A DNA stretch of 64,000 bases from an uncultured Bacteroidales bacterium. GTDB lineage: Bacteria; Bacteroidota; Bacteroidia; Bacteroidales; F082. Where the stretch lies: the NCBI GenBank assembly GCA_946184615.1, contig CAMHFN010000012.1, positions 1 to 64,000 on the forward strand, in the 5' to 3' direction. The translations under genes were made by a program, and so were the position numbers. Below, in pieces: positions 8,334-17,187 of this stretch (within the stretch, counting starts at the first letter, position 1; every line of letters starts with the position of its first letter). Under the pieces are notes generated by a model, which was given only the letters and a program-made list of their open reading frames with translations, ran no database searches and was not told where the DNA came from.

Positions 8334-9524
8334 TTAGTGTGTTTGTTGGAACCATTGTTTAGCGACGGTCAGCATCAGTGAGTCAGAGGGATTTTGGACA
8401 CTTGCCCTCAAGCTGGAGGCGATGCTGTCGGTAGCCTGCCTAAACTCCGTCATCAGTAAGGCGTCGAAGTCATGCTGACGGCTAGTGATGATGGCTTGCC
8501 GTTGGTTTTCAAGCGTTTGGTCGGCCACTTGACGTAGGCTATCGATACTCATGAAACGGGCGAGTTGTTGGCTAAGCCTGACGCTATCTTCTTTCCATGC
8601 AGCGGGCAGGTTCATTGGCTCATTGATGGAGACGAGTTTATATTTCTCGCAAAGAGCGGGGGTTTCTGCGTTGATTTTCTCCATCTCGTGCCCGAATTCC
8701 ACAGCGAGGCGTTCTGCTTTTTCCACTCGTGTCTTTTCAATAATTTTCGGTACATAGATGAATGCGGCCACGGCGATAGCGGCGATGACAAGGAGCAACA
8801 GGATGAGTTTGAATGCGGAGACCCCTTTCGTAAGGAAGGACCTGACCTCCATCACGCTGTCGAACCGTTGTTCACGGGAAAACTGAGTGCAGTGGGTAGC
8901 CACACTGGAAAACTGGCTGATGATGTTGCGTTCGATAATGAATTCGATGATTTTGCCTAAGGAATACACATCGGAACGTGGGTCGGCCTCCTCGCCTTTG
9001 ATCAGTTCGGGGGCGATGAATTCGTTTTCTTTGATGAGCAGTTCGCGGTCGGTTTTATATTCCGTCTCTGGGAGTCCGATATCGATGATTTTAGCTCGAA
9101 GGTCATTAGCTGTAACGATGATGTTTTCAGGTTTGAGATCGCAATGGATGATGCCACGTTGGTGCATAAAATTCAGACCGTCGCAAATATCGATCAGCAC
9201 GCTTTTGATCTGTTTCTCATTCAGTGTTCCCACCCTTACATGCTCGGCTAGTGACTTGCCTTCAATGTATTCGAAGACGATGCAATCGCCTAAACCCGGC
9301 ACATTCTCAAAGCCCAGGGCCCTACGGATGAATTTATAGTCCAATTGGCTGGTGATCTCATATTCTTTTTTCAAGTCCTCACGACACTGTGCATCATTAA
9401 CACATTCTTCTTTCAAAGTCTTCAAAATCACCCTCTTACCATTATATAATGCGGTAAACAATCTACTATGCCCATGGGATGAGGCATAGAAAGGCTTGAT
9501 ATTGTCGTAACTATTTTCTGACAT
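8334..9524 (-). CDS. Transmembrane serine/threonine protein kinase
   Basis: The 396-residue protein has an N-terminal Hanks-type kinase domain: candidate ATP lysine Lys35 (VILK), a catalytic loop reading HCDLKPEN (Asp129, Lys131, Asn134; Cys128 replaces the usual Arg), metal aspartate Asp148 in DIG instead of DFG, and an APE motif at 171-173. The catalytic residues are kept, so activity is plausible despite the two changes. A single membrane helix (about 236-257) precedes a periplasmic, coiled-coil-like region of roughly 140 residues. It is the first gene of an operon with porW, bactofilin, fabD and the S41 protease. The arrangement suggests it senses the periplasm and signals inward, but targets are unknown. 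Confidence 0.88.
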   Translation of the reverse strand: MSENSYDNIKPFYASSHGHSRLFTALYNGKRVILKTLKEECVNDAQCREDLKKEYEITSQLDYKFIRRALGFENVPGLGDCIVFEYIEGKSLAEHVRVGTLNEKQIKSVLIDICDGLNFMHQRGIIHCDLKPENIIVTANDLRAKIIDIGLPETEYKTDRELLIKENEFIAPELIKGEEADPRSDVYSLGKIIEFIIERNIISQFSSVATHCTQFSREQRFDSVMEVRSFLTKGVSAFKLILLLLVIAAIAVAAFIYVPKIIEKTRVEKAERLAVEFGHEMEKINAETPALCEKYKLVSINEPMNLPAAWKEDSVRLSQQLARFMSIDSLRQVADQTLENQRQAIITSRQHDFDALLMTEFRQATDSIASSLRASVQNPSDSLMLTVAKQWFQQTH

Positions 9525-9546
9525 TTTTTATTAATGTATTTGGGTG

Positions 9547-9554
9547 CAAAGATA
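9547..9554 (-). promoter_or_regulatory. -7 promoter box for the kinase-porW operon
   Basis: On the minus strand the sequence is TATCTTTG, an exact TAnnTTTG match, 23 bases upstream of the kinase start and followed by GCACCC. It lies back to back with the pheT promoter in a 143-base divergent gap. Confidence 0.65.
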
Positions 9555-9634
9555 CAAAAAAAATTAGAAAACAGAAGAAAGAAGTTAGAAGTAAGAATAA
9601 TTAGTGAAAAAGGTGACATTTTGTCAGATTTTCG

Positions 9635-9642
9635 TATATTTG
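9635..9642 (+). promoter_or_regulatory. -7 promoter box for pheT operon
   Basis: TATATTTG matches TAnnTTTG and ends 25 bases before the pheT ATG. A TTTTG lies 11 bases upstream of the box, too close for a normal -33 element. Confidence 0.6.
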
Positions 9643-9667
9643 CCGCCCGAAATTAAAATCCTCAAGA

Positions 9668-12133
9668 ATGAAAATCTCTTATAACTGGTTGAAACAATAC
9701 GTCAACTGCGACTATCCAGCGGAAAAAGTCAGTGAGGTGCTGACCTCGACAGGCCTCGAAGTGGAAGAGCTCACCCCTTTTGAGTCGGTGAAAGGAGCTT
9801 TGAAGGGTGTTGTCGTTGGCAAGGTACTGACCTGTGTCGAACATCCCAACTCCGACCATCTTCACATCACCACTGTTGATTGTGGAGGTGAGGAGCCTCT
9901 TCACATCGTATGTGGTGCCCCTAATGTGGCGGCAGGACAGAAGGTACTTGTGGCCACTATTGGCACGGAGTTATGGATAGGTGATGAGCACATCACCATC
10001 AAGAAAGGCAAGATCCGTGGTGAAGTAAGTGAAGGCATGATTTGTGCTGAGGACGAGCTCCAATTAGGTGAGTCGCACGATGGCATCATGGTGCTGCCCA
10101 AGGAGTATGAAGTAGGCAAGCCCGCCTCGTATTACTTCCCTGTAGAGGAGGACTACACCATTGAAATCGGACTCACTGCCAACCGTAGCGATGCCACTTC
10201 GCATATCGGCTCAGCCCGTGATTTGGTGGCTGCCCTCAACCAGCGCGAGAACACCACACGATACCACCTCATCTACCCTTCAGTAGAAGAGTTCAAGGTG
10301 GAAAACCACAGCAACGACATCGAAGTGGTGGTGGAAGACACGGCCGCTTGTCCGCGATACTCGGGTTTGAGCATCAGCGGCGTCAAAGTTGGTCCTTCCC
10401 CCGATTGGCTCAAAAACCGTCTTGCCGCCGTAGGTCTCCGAAGTATCAACAACATTGTAGACATCTCCAACTATGTACTGATGGAGATGGGGCAGCCCAT
10501 GCACATCTTTGATGCTGACAAGATTACGGGTAAAAAAGTCATCGTGAAATGCCTTCCTGAAGGCACGCCCTTCGTCACTTTGGACGGGGTGGAACGAAAG
10601 CTCAACGGACGCAACTTGATGATTTGCAATGCCGAGGAGCCCATGTGTATCGCCGGTGTGTTTGGCGGCCTCAAGTCGGGAGTCACCGAAGAGACCACCA
10701 ATGTCTTCCTTGAGAGTGCTTATTTCAACCCCACGAGCATCCGAAAAACCGCCAAATACCACGGTCTGCAAACCGATGCCTCCTTCCGCTACGAACGTGG
10801 TGCCGACCCGAACATCACCCTTTATGCTTTGAAACGGGCGGCCCTACTCATCAAAGAATTGGCTGGTGGCACCATTTCATCAGAGATTAAAGACGTTAAG
10901 AACGGCGACTTCACTCCTGCCCAAGTGGACTTGAAGTTCAACTATCTGAACAAGGTAGCTGGGCAAGATATTGACAAGGTTCAAGCCGTCAACATTTTGA
11001 AGAGTTTGGGGTGCAACGTTGTGGAGCAAGACGAAAGTCACGTGGTGGTCGACATCCCAACCTGCAAAGTTGATGTTACTCGCCCTGCGGATGTGGTTGA
11101 AGAAATACTTCGAATCTATGGATATGACAACATCGTTATTCCGAGTCGCATCCATGCCTCCATCAGTCGTGCTGTGAAGCCCAATGCCGACCAATTACAG
11201 CAGAAGATCTCTGACATGCTGGTGGCTAACGGTTTCTACGAAATCATGAACAACTCGCTTACCAAATCGGCCTACAGCGAGGCTTTCACCGACTTCGATT
11301 CTGAACGCAACGTAAAGATCATGAATCCCTTAAGCAGCGATCTCAACGTAATGCGTCAGACATTGCTTTGGGGCGGCTTGGAATCCATTGCCTTCAACCA
11401 GAATCGCAAGGTTAGCGACATGAAGTTCTTTGAGTTCGGCAATGTGTATTTCTACAACGGCAAGGCCATTGACAATCAAAATCCCTTGGCTCCTTATTCG
11501 GAATTTGGACACCTCGATCTCTTCCTCACCGGCAACAAACAGGAAGAACTTTGGAACCAAAAACCCCAACCCGTTGATTTCTTCGACCTCAAGCACTATG
11601 TGATGAGCATCCTACATCTGTTGCGTGTCCATCAGAACCAACTGGAAGTCAAGGAAGGCACACTGAAGCATTATGAGTACTCGCTTGAGTTGTATCTCGA
11701 CGGCAAGCGTCTGGCTACTTTTGGCAAGCTGGACAAGAAGACCTTGAAGCTATTTGACATCAAGAAAGATGTGTATCACGCCACCCTTTGCTGGAACACT
11801 TTGATGAGCAACTACGGCAAGGCTCCGGAAATACACTTCGTGCCCCTTTCGAAGTTCCCATCCGTGCGCCGCGACCTCGCCATGATTTTCGACAAGAACG
11901 TCACCTTCGAGCAAGTAAAGAACGTTGCCTTGGCTGCTGAGAACAAGATCCTCCAAGAAATGAGTCTCTTCGACGTGTACGAAGGCGACAAGATTCCCGC
12001 GGGCAAGAAACAATATGCCATGAGTTTTATCTTGATGTCGACCACCGCCACACTCACCGACAAAATGATTGAAAAAGCGATGGCGAGAATTCAGCAGGCC
12101 ATGGAGAAGGAGTTGGGAGGAGTGTTGAGATAA
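9668..12133 (+). CDS. pheT: Phenylalanine-tRNA ligase beta subunit
   Basis: The 821-residue protein has the standard bacterial PheT layout: N-terminal SYNWLKxYV, an OB-fold tRNA-binding domain (about residues 40-155, with HPNSDHL), B3/B4 editing domain, B5 domain, a catalytic-like core, and a C-terminal ferredoxin-fold anticodon-binding domain starting near FPSVRRDLA. With the alpha subunit, which is not in the window, it charges tRNA-Phe. Length is normal. Its stop overlaps the next ATG by one base (TAATG), so the sigma-54 activator is translationally coupled to it. Confidence 0.98.
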   Translation: MKISYNWLKQYVNCDYPAEKVSEVLTSTGLEVEELTPFESVKGALKGVVVGKVLTCVEHPNSDHLHITTVDCGGEEPLHIVCGAPNVAAGQKVLVATIGTELWIGDEHITIKKGKIRGEVSEGMICAEDELQLGESHDGIMVLPKEYEVGKPASYYFPVEEDYTIEIGLTANRSDATSHIGSARDLVAALNQRENTTRYHLIYPSVEEFKVENHSNDIEVVVEDTAACPRYSGLSISGVKVGPSPDWLKNRLAAVGLRSINNIVDISNYVLMEMGQPMHIFDADKITGKKVIVKCLPEGTPFVTLDGVERKLNGRNLMICNAEEPMCIAGVFGGLKSGVTEETTNVFLESAYFNPTSIRKTAKYHGLQTDASFRYERGADPNITLYALKRAALLIKELAGGTISSEIKDVKNGDFTPAQVDLKFNYLNKVAGQDIDKVQAVNILKSLGCNVVEQDESHVVVDIPTCKVDVTRPADVVEEILRIYGYDNIVIPSRIHASISRAVKPNADQLQQKISDMLVANGFYEIMNNSLTKSAYSEAFTDFDSERNVKIMNPLSSDLNVMRQTLLWGGLESIAFNQNRKVSDMKFFEFGNVYFYNGKAIDNQNPLAPYSEFGHLDLFLTGNKQEELWNQKPQPVDFFDLKHYVMSILHLLRVHQNQLEVKEGTLKHYEYSLELYLDGKRLATFGKLDKKTLKLFDIKKDVYHATLCWNTLMSNYGKAPEIHFVPLSKFPSVRRDLAMIFDKNVTFEQVKNVALAAENKILQEMSLFDVYEGDKIPAGKKQYAMSFILMSTTATLTDKMIEKAMARIQQAMEKELGGVLR

Positions 12134-13344
12134 TGGATATTCAGAGCATCAAACGTAATTACAACATCATCGGAAACGACCCCCAGCTGCTTCATGCCAT
12201 AGAGATAGCGGCGCAGGTGGCCAACACCGACCTTACCGTGCTCATCACTGGAGAGAGCGGTACAGGTAAAGATGTGTTTCCGAAGATCATCCATTATAAT
12301 AGTGCACGCAAGCACGGGCAATATTTCGCTGTGAACTGCGGTGCCATTCCTGAAGGTACTATTGATTCGGAATTGTTCGGTCACGAGAAAGGCTCCTTCA
12401 CGGGTGCCATCGCTGAACGTAAAGGCTATTTTGAAGTCGCCAACGGAGGTACTCTTTTCCTCGATGAGGTGGCAGAGTTGCCCATGTCGACCCAAGCCCG
12501 TCTGCTCCGTGTACTGGAGAACGGAGAATACATCCGCGTAGGCGGTTCCAAGGTGATGAAGACCAACGTGCGTGTGGTCGCTGCTACCAACGTGGACTTG
12601 CCCATGGCCATCCAGAAAGGCAAGTTTCGCGAAGATCTTTACTATCGTCTAAACACCATCCCGATTCACATTCCCGCCTTGCGTGAGCGAAAAGGCGACA
12701 TCCATTTGCTATTCCGGAAATTTGCCTCCGACTTTGCTGAGCAGAGCCACATCCCCGTTATCACGTTGACTCCAGAGGCCGTCAAGATGCTTGAGAGTTA
12801 TCGTTGGGACGGCAACGTGCGCCAGCTCAAGAACGTGGCGGAACAAATATCCATCATCGAGCAGCAACGCATCATCACCGACACTATTTTGGAGCGATAC
12901 CTCCCCAACAAGGTCACTACATCGCTCCCCGTACTGTTCCAGCGGGAAGACAACAGTGAAGGCGTATCGGAGCGGGACTTATTATATAAGGTGTTGTTTG
13001 AGATGAAACGTGACATTACCGAGCTACGCACCACCGTCAACGAACTGACCACTCGTTCGGGCAACATAGGTCACAACTACATCGAAACCAAACCTGTAAG
13101 CCTCAACCCTGTCAACCTCGAGCCTGACGCCATTGAACCCGATTATATGGAGATTGTGCCCAACGTGGAGATTGTCCATGAGCCTCATATCCCCGAGACC
13201 CTCTCGTTGGAACAAAACGAAATCGAGATGATTAAAAGGGCGCTTGAGAAGCACAACGGCAAACGCAAAGATGCCGCCAAGGAGTTAGGCATCAGCGAGC
13301 GTACCCTATACCGTAAAATCAACGAATTCGGCATCAAGCAATGA
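12133..13344 (+). CDS. Sigma-54-dependent transcriptional activator lacking a sensor domain
   Basis: The 403-residue protein starts almost directly with the AAA+ domain: Walker A GESGTGK (near residue 40), the sigma-54 contact loop GSFTGA (the usual GAFTGA with Ala to Ser), Walker B TLFLDE and a sensor motif VRVVAATN. A low-complexity linker (about 270-350) leads to a C-terminal Fis-type helix-turn-helix (KDAAKELGISERTLYRKI). No receiver, GAF or PAS domain precedes the ATPase, so activity must be controlled by level, by the linker or by a partner. It shares an operon with lptE-like, TPR and secG genes. Its regulon cannot be read from the sequence. Confidence 0.93.
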   Translation: MDIQSIKRNYNIIGNDPQLLHAIEIAAQVANTDLTVLITGESGTGKDVFPKIIHYNSARKHGQYFAVNCGAIPEGTIDSELFGHEKGSFTGAIAERKGYFEVANGGTLFLDEVAELPMSTQARLLRVLENGEYIRVGGSKVMKTNVRVVAATNVDLPMAIQKGKFREDLYYRLNTIPIHIPALRERKGDIHLLFRKFASDFAEQSHIPVITLTPEAVKMLESYRWDGNVRQLKNVAEQISIIEQQRIITDTILERYLPNKVTTSLPVLFQREDNSEGVSERDLLYKVLFEMKRDITELRTTVNELTTRSGNIGHNYIETKPVSLNPVNLEPDAIEPDYMEIVPNVEIVHEPHIPETLSLEQNEIEMIKRALEKHNGKRKDAAKELGISERTLYRKINEFGIKQ

Positions 13345-13844
13345 GGAGACCGTGCCTTTATATCGTCCTGTTGCTCACCTTGGTATGTCCAGGTTGCGGT
13401 TTTTATTCCTTCACGGGAGCTTCCATTCCTGCAGAGGCGAAGACGGTATCAGTGCAGTATTTTCCCAACCAAGCCCAGCTCGTCAACCCTACGTTGAGCA
13501 ACGATTTCACCACGGCGTTGCGTGATGCCATGATGAACCAGACGTCGCTTGACATGGTGGAAACGGGAGGCGACTTGGCTTTTGAAGGCGAGATTGTAGA
13601 CTACCGAACGACACCGGTAGCTATCACGGCGGGACAGACGGCGGCTTTGAACCGGCTCACCATCACGGTCAATGTCCGATTCGTGAATCTGTTCGACGAA
13701 ACGAAAAACTTTGAGACGAAGTTCTCACACTACGAGGACTATCCCAGCGATCAGGATTTAAATTCGGTGCAGGAGTCGCTGACAGGCACCATCATTGAGG
13801 CTCTTGTGGAAGATGTGTTCAACAAGGCCTTGGTAAATTGGTAA
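13341..13844 (+). CDS. LptE-like lipopolysaccharide-assembly lipoprotein
   Basis: The 167-residue protein has an N-terminal hydrophobic signal ending in CPGCGFYSF. The GCGFY stretch is usual for the Bacteroidota LptE family, though the residue at -3 of the likely lipidated Cys19 is itself a cysteine, which is an atypical lipobox. The body (SVQYFPNQA, then LSNDFTTALRDAM and a conserved DLAFEGEIVDY) fits the family that plugs the LptD barrel in the outer membrane. Its ATG overlaps the upstream stop by four bases (ATGA), so it is translationally coupled to the sigma-54 activator. Confidence 0.85.
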   Translation: MRRPCLYIVLLLTLVCPGCGFYSFTGASIPAEAKTVSVQYFPNQAQLVNPTLSNDFTTALRDAMMNQTSLDMVETGGDLAFEGEIVDYRTTPVAITAGQTAALNRLTITVNVRFVNLFDETKNFETKFSHYEDYPSDQDLNSVQESLTGTIIEALVEDVFNKALVNW

Positions 13845-13847
13845 ATC

Positions 13848-14624
13848 ATGGAAACAGGACAACTAATAAGTTATCTGAGAAAGCCCGAGACGTTATCGGG
13901 AGAGGTGGCCACCGATATTGAATCGTTGGTGGAACGCTATCCTTATTTCAGCATCGGGCAAAGCATGCTTGCCGTGGTTTACCGTCGTGCCGACGACGAA
14001 CGGTACAACCGTCAGCTGACGAAGGCCGCCATCGCCATTCCGAACCGCAACAAGCTTCGTTTGCTCTTTAACCCCTCCAGAGCCCTTCCTGACGACTCGT
14101 TCTTTAGGCTGGAAGATGTAACCGAAATCGACGAAAGCGAGAAGAATGTAATTCCTGAAAAGACCTTCATCATCCCCGAAATTGACTTAAGCGGCACCCA
14201 AGAAGAGTTGACTGCCGAGTTGGTGCTTCTTGACGAAAAGCGCAAGTCGCTCGACGAACTGAAGGCCCTCATCGCAGCCAGATTACAACAGATCCAGGAA
14301 GAAAAACGTCAGGACGAGGAAAACAAGGAAGAAGAACCCAAGAAAAAGTTAAGTCGGAAGGAACTCATTGACAAATTCATCGCCGAGAACCCGAGCATCT
14401 CACGTCCGAAAGCCGAGTTCTACAATCCCATCTCAATGGCCCAGAATAGCATTATCGACAAAGGGGATATCGTGAGTGAGACGTTGGCGAAAATATACCT
14501 CCAACAGGGCTATTTTGACAAGGCAATTGAAATCTATGAAAAATTAAGTTTGCTTTTTCCAGAAAAAAGTATTTATTTTGCAGCCCAAATTGAAAAGATA
14601 AAAGAAAGTCAAACAAACAAATAA
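13848..14624 (+). CDS. Hypothetical protein with C-terminal tetratricopeptide repeat
   Basis: I do not recognise a named family for this 258-residue protein. It has no signal peptide or membrane helix. A helical N-terminal part (LISYLRKPETL, then IESLVERYPYFSIGQSMLAVVYRR) is followed by a charged coiled-coil-like stretch around residues 130-170 (EEKRQDEENKEEEPKKK). The C-terminus is one TPR-like unit (ETLAKIYLQQGYFDKAIEIYEKLSLLFPEKS). It sits 3 bases after lptE-like and 6 bases before secG, so it probably belongs to envelope or translocation functions, most likely as a cytoplasmic scaffold. That role is inference from position only. Confidence 0.8.
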   Translation: METGQLISYLRKPETLSGEVATDIESLVERYPYFSIGQSMLAVVYRRADDERYNRQLTKAAIAIPNRNKLRLLFNPSRALPDDSFFRLEDVTEIDESEKNVIPEKTFIIPEIDLSGTQEELTAELVLLDEKRKSLDELKALIAARLQQIQEEKRQDEENKEEEPKKKLSRKELIDKFIAENPSISRPKAEFYNPISMAQNSIIDKGDIVSETLAKIYLQQGYFDKAIEIYEKLSLLFPEKSIYFAAQIEKIKESQTNK

Positions 14625-14630
14625 ATCGAC

Positions 14631-14957
14631 ATGTACACAGTAATCGTAATCTTAATTCTGGTTGTCAGTGTTTTGCTTGGGTTGGTCGTCTTGGTCCAGA
14701 ACTCCAAAGGCGGCGGTTTGATCTCTAACTTTGGTGGTGCCAACCAGATGATGGGAGTTCGCCAGACCACCGACTTTCTGGAGAAAGCCACGTGGACGAT
14801 GGCAATCATCTTGGTGGTTTTGTGCTTGGTATCGAGCATGTCCATCAAGGTCAACGGAACAGGCGACGTACAGGATTCGCAAATACGCGAGCAGATTGAA
14901 CTCAACACCCCTGCCATCCCTGCCACTGACGCTCCTGCTACCGAAGCAGCCGAATAA
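14631..14957 (+). CDS. secG: Preprotein translocase subunit SecG
   Basis: The 108-residue protein shows two membrane helices (about residues 2-22 and 55-75) separated by the SecG loop: LVQNSKGGGLISNFGGANQ, then an FLEKATW segment leading into the second helix. It is an accessory inner-membrane part of the SecYEG channel. A C-terminal tail rich in Thr, Ala, Pro and Glu is longer than in Escherichia coli but common in this phylum. It is the last gene of the pheT operon and is followed by a strong terminator. Confidence 0.96.
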   Translation: MYTVIVILILVVSVLLGLVVLVQNSKGGGLISNFGGANQMMGVRQTTDFLEKATWTMAIILVVLCLVSSMSIKVNGTGDVQDSQIREQIELNTPAIPATDAPATEAAE

Positions 14958-14990
14958 GGCACTTGGTTTGGATCAGCAAAACAACTGTAA

Positions 14991-15026
14991 AAATGTCAGA
15001 ATGTCATACATTCTGACATTTTTTTT
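14991..15026 (+). terminator. Rho-independent terminator after secG
   Basis: A perfect 13-bp stem, AAATGTCAGAATG (14991-15003) and CATTCTGACATTT (15009-15021), with a 5-base loop TCATA, is followed by a T tract to 15026. It closes the pheT-secG operon 33 bases after the secG stop. Confidence 0.9.
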
Positions 15027-15072
15027 GTTTTTTCAGTTTGGCATGAAATCTGACCAAGCCTCCTCGCTGATA

Positions 15073-15112
15073 TTTTAAATCTTTAAATCTTGAATTTTTA
15101 AATCTTTAAATC
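15073..15112 (+). repeat. Two copies of a 17-base repeat in the groES leader
   Basis: TTTTAAATCTTTAAATC occurs exactly at 15073-15089 and 15096-15112, 23 bases apart, ending 10 bases before the groES start. A third exact copy lies in the groES-groEL gap. Each unit contains TTTAAA-type symmetry. No TAnnTTTG box was found in this leader, and no CIRCE element. Confidence 0.85.
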
Positions 15113-15122
15113 AACAATACCT

Positions 15123-15401
15123 ATGTCAAAATTAGCAATCAAACCTTTGGCTGACCGCGTGGTTATCGAACCCGCCGCCGCCGAACAAAAAACTGCCAGT
15201 GGCATCATTATCCCTGACACGGCAAAAGAGAAACCCCAACAAGGCAAAGTGGTCGCCGTAGGCCCTGGCACTAAAGACAACGCCATGACCTTGAAGGTCG
15301 GTGACAACGTCATTTATGGCAAATATGCCGGCACCGAGTTTCACCTCGACGGCAAAGACTATATGATCATGCGTGAAAACGACGTCATCGCAATCATTTA
15401 A
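15123..15401 (+). CDS. groES: Co-chaperonin GroES (Hsp10)
   Basis: The 92-residue protein has the Hsp10 fold signature: [11 protein letters not shown] at the start, the mobile loop with [11 protein letters not shown], then [13 protein letters not shown] and the roof region. It caps the GroEL ring during folding in the cytosol. Length is normal. It is followed 47 bases later by groEL and preceded by AT-rich repeats that may act in its expression. Confidence 0.98.
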   Translation: MSKLAIKPLADRVVIEPAAAEQKTASGIIIPDTAKEKPQQGKVVAVGPGTKDNAMTLKVGDNVIYGKYAGTEFHLDGKDYMIMRENDVIAII

Positions 15402-15421
15402 TGGTTTTTTGAATCTTTGAA

Positions 15422-15438
15422 TTTTAAATCTTTAAATC
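15422..15438 (+). repeat. Third copy of the 17-base repeat, groEL leader
   Basis: TTTTAAATCTTTAAATC again, identical to the two units before groES, ending 10 bases before the groEL start. The distance to the start codon is the same as for the second groES-leader copy. Confidence 0.85.
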
Positions 15439-15448
15439 TGAAATTATC

Positions 15449-17083
15449 ATGGCAAAAGATATTCTTTTCAATATTGAATCACGTGATGGCCTCAAGAGAG
15501 GCGTTGACGCATTGTCAAATGCAGTGAAGGTGACCCTTGGCCCCAAAGGTCGTAACGTGGTCATCGAGAAATCGTATGGTGCTCCCCAGATCACCAAGGA
15601 CGGTGTGACGGTTGCCAAGGAAATCGAACTCATCGACCCCGTTGAGAACATGGGTGCCCAGTTGGTGAAGGAAGTCGCTTCCAAGACCAACGACCTCGCT
15701 GGTGATGGTACCACCACCGCTACCGTGTTGGCCCAATCCATCGTAGCCACGGGTTTGAAAAATGTCACCGCAGGAGCCAATCCTTTGGACTTGAAACGTG
15801 GTATTGACAAGGCGGTGGCCTCCGTAATCGCTTCATTAAAGAAGATGTCAGTGAAAGTCGATGGCGACAATGAGAAAATCAAGCAAGTGGCTACCATTTC
15901 TGCCAACAACGACAGTGAGATTGGCGGACTCATCGCCGAGGCCATGGGCAAAGTGAAACAGGAAGGTGTCATCACCGTTGAGGACGCTAAGGGCATCAAC
16001 ACTTACGTCGACGTGGTGGAAGGCATGCAGTTCGACCGTGGCTACATTTCACCTTATTTCGTGACCAACACCGAAAAGATGGAAGCCGTTTACGAGAATC
16101 CTTACATCCTGATCTACGACAAGAAGATCTCCGTGATGAAGGACTTGCTGCCTGTGCTCGAAAAGACTTTGCAAACCGGTCGCGCCCTCATCATCATCGC
16201 TGAGGACATCGACGGCGAAGCCTTGGCTACCTTGGTGGTCAACCGTCTGCGTGGCTCGCTGAAAGTCGCTGCCGTCAAGGCTCCTGGCTTCGGTGACCGT
16301 AGAAAAGAGATGCTGGAAGACATCGCCATCCTGACGGGTGGTACCGTCATCAGCGAAGAGAAGGGCTACAAGCTCGAGGATGCCACCTTGCAGATGCTCG
16401 GTCAGGCCGATAAGGTCAGCATCAACAAGGACAACACCACCATCGTGAACGGCCACGGTGCCAAGAAGGACATCGAAGCCCGCACCGCCCAGATTAAGGC
16501 TCAGATCAAGACCACCACAAGCGACTACGACCGTGAGAAATTGCAAGAGCGTTTGGCCAAGTTGGCCGGTGGTGTGGCCGTCATCTATGTAGGTGCCGCT
16601 TCCGAGGTTGAGATGAAAGAGAAGAAAGACCGTGTGGAAGACGCTTTGAACGCCACCCGTGCCGCTATCGAAGAAGGCATCATCCCTGGTGGTGGTGTCG
16701 GTTTCATCCGTGCCATCAAGGCGATCGAGAAGCTGAAGGGCGACAACGAAGACGAGACCACGGGTATCGCCATCATCAAACGCGCTTTGGAAGAGCCTCT
16801 GCGCCAGATTGTTGAGAACGCTGGATTGGAAGGCTCGGTCGTGGTCAACAAGGTGAAGGAAGGCAAGAACGACTTCGGCTTCAACGCCCGCACCGAGGTG
16901 TATGAGAACCTGCTCAGCACCGGTGTCATCGACCCTGTCAAGGTGTCGAGAGTCGCCTTGGAAAATGCCGCTTCTATCGCTGGCATGTTATTGACCACCG
17001 AGTGCGTCATCAGCAACCACAAGGAACCTACACCTCCTACACCTCCGATGCCCATGGGCGGTGGAATGGATGGGATGATGTAA
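15449..17083 (+). CDS. groEL: Chaperonin GroEL (Hsp60)
   Basis: The 544-residue protein carries standard GroEL motifs: [11 protein letters not shown], the nucleotide-binding [11 protein letters not shown], the conserved [20 protein letters not shown]-like [14 protein letters not shown], and a GGM-rich C-terminal tail. It forms the ring chaperonin. It follows groES and ends at a clear terminator, so the pair is a self-contained operon. Confidence 0.99.
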   Translation: MAKDILFNIESRDGLKRGVDALSNAVKVTLGPKGRNVVIEKSYGAPQITKDGVTVAKEIELIDPVENMGAQLVKEVASKTNDLAGDGTTTATVLAQSIVATGLKNVTAGANPLDLKRGIDKAVASVIASLKKMSVKVDGDNEKIKQVATISANNDSEIGGLIAEAMGKVKQEGVITVEDAKGINTYVDVVEGMQFDRGYISPYFVTNTEKMEAVYENPYILIYDKKISVMKDLLPVLEKTLQTGRALIIIAEDIDGEALATLVVNRLRGSLKVAAVKAPGFGDRRKEMLEDIAILTGGTVISEEKGYKLEDATLQMLGQADKVSINKDNTTIVNGHGAKKDIEARTAQIKAQIKTTTSDYDREKLQERLAKLAGGVAVIYVGAASEVEMKEKKDRVEDALNATRAAIEEGIIPGGGVGFIRAIKAIEKLKGDNEDETTGIAIIKRALEEPLRQIVENAGLEGSVVVNKVKEGKNDFGFNARTEVYENLLSTGVIDPVKVSRVALENAASIAGMLLTTECVISNHKEPTPPTPPMPMGGGMDGMM

Positions 17084-17110
17084 TTTCTTTGAGAAGACAG
17101 AAGTCAGAAG

Positions 17111-17138
17111 AAAGCCAGCCGAGAGGTTGGCTTTTTTT
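17111..17138 (+). terminator. Rho-independent terminator after groEL
   Basis: A stem of AAGCCAGCC with GGTTGGCTT (one G-T pair) around a GAGA loop is followed by a T tract (17132-17138). It lies about 28 bases past the groEL stop. Confidence 0.85.
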
Positions 17139-17161
17139 ATTATAGATAAACAATAATTGTG

Positions 17162-17169
17162 TATTTTTG
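17162..17169 (+). promoter_or_regulatory. -7 promoter box for the M23-rseP genes
   Basis: TATTTTTG matches TAnnTTTG and ends 18 bases before the ATG at 17188. An in-frame TTG at 17167 falls inside this box, so it is unlikely to be the start codon. Confidence 0.6.
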
Positions 17170-17187
17170 CAAGTTAATTTGATGATT

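Noticed and set aside
14958-15122. tRNA, riboswitch or other structured RNA before groES
   Set aside because: The gap contains the secG terminator and AT-rich repeats only; no cloverleaf or known aptamer pattern was seen. The same search in the other gaps was negative.
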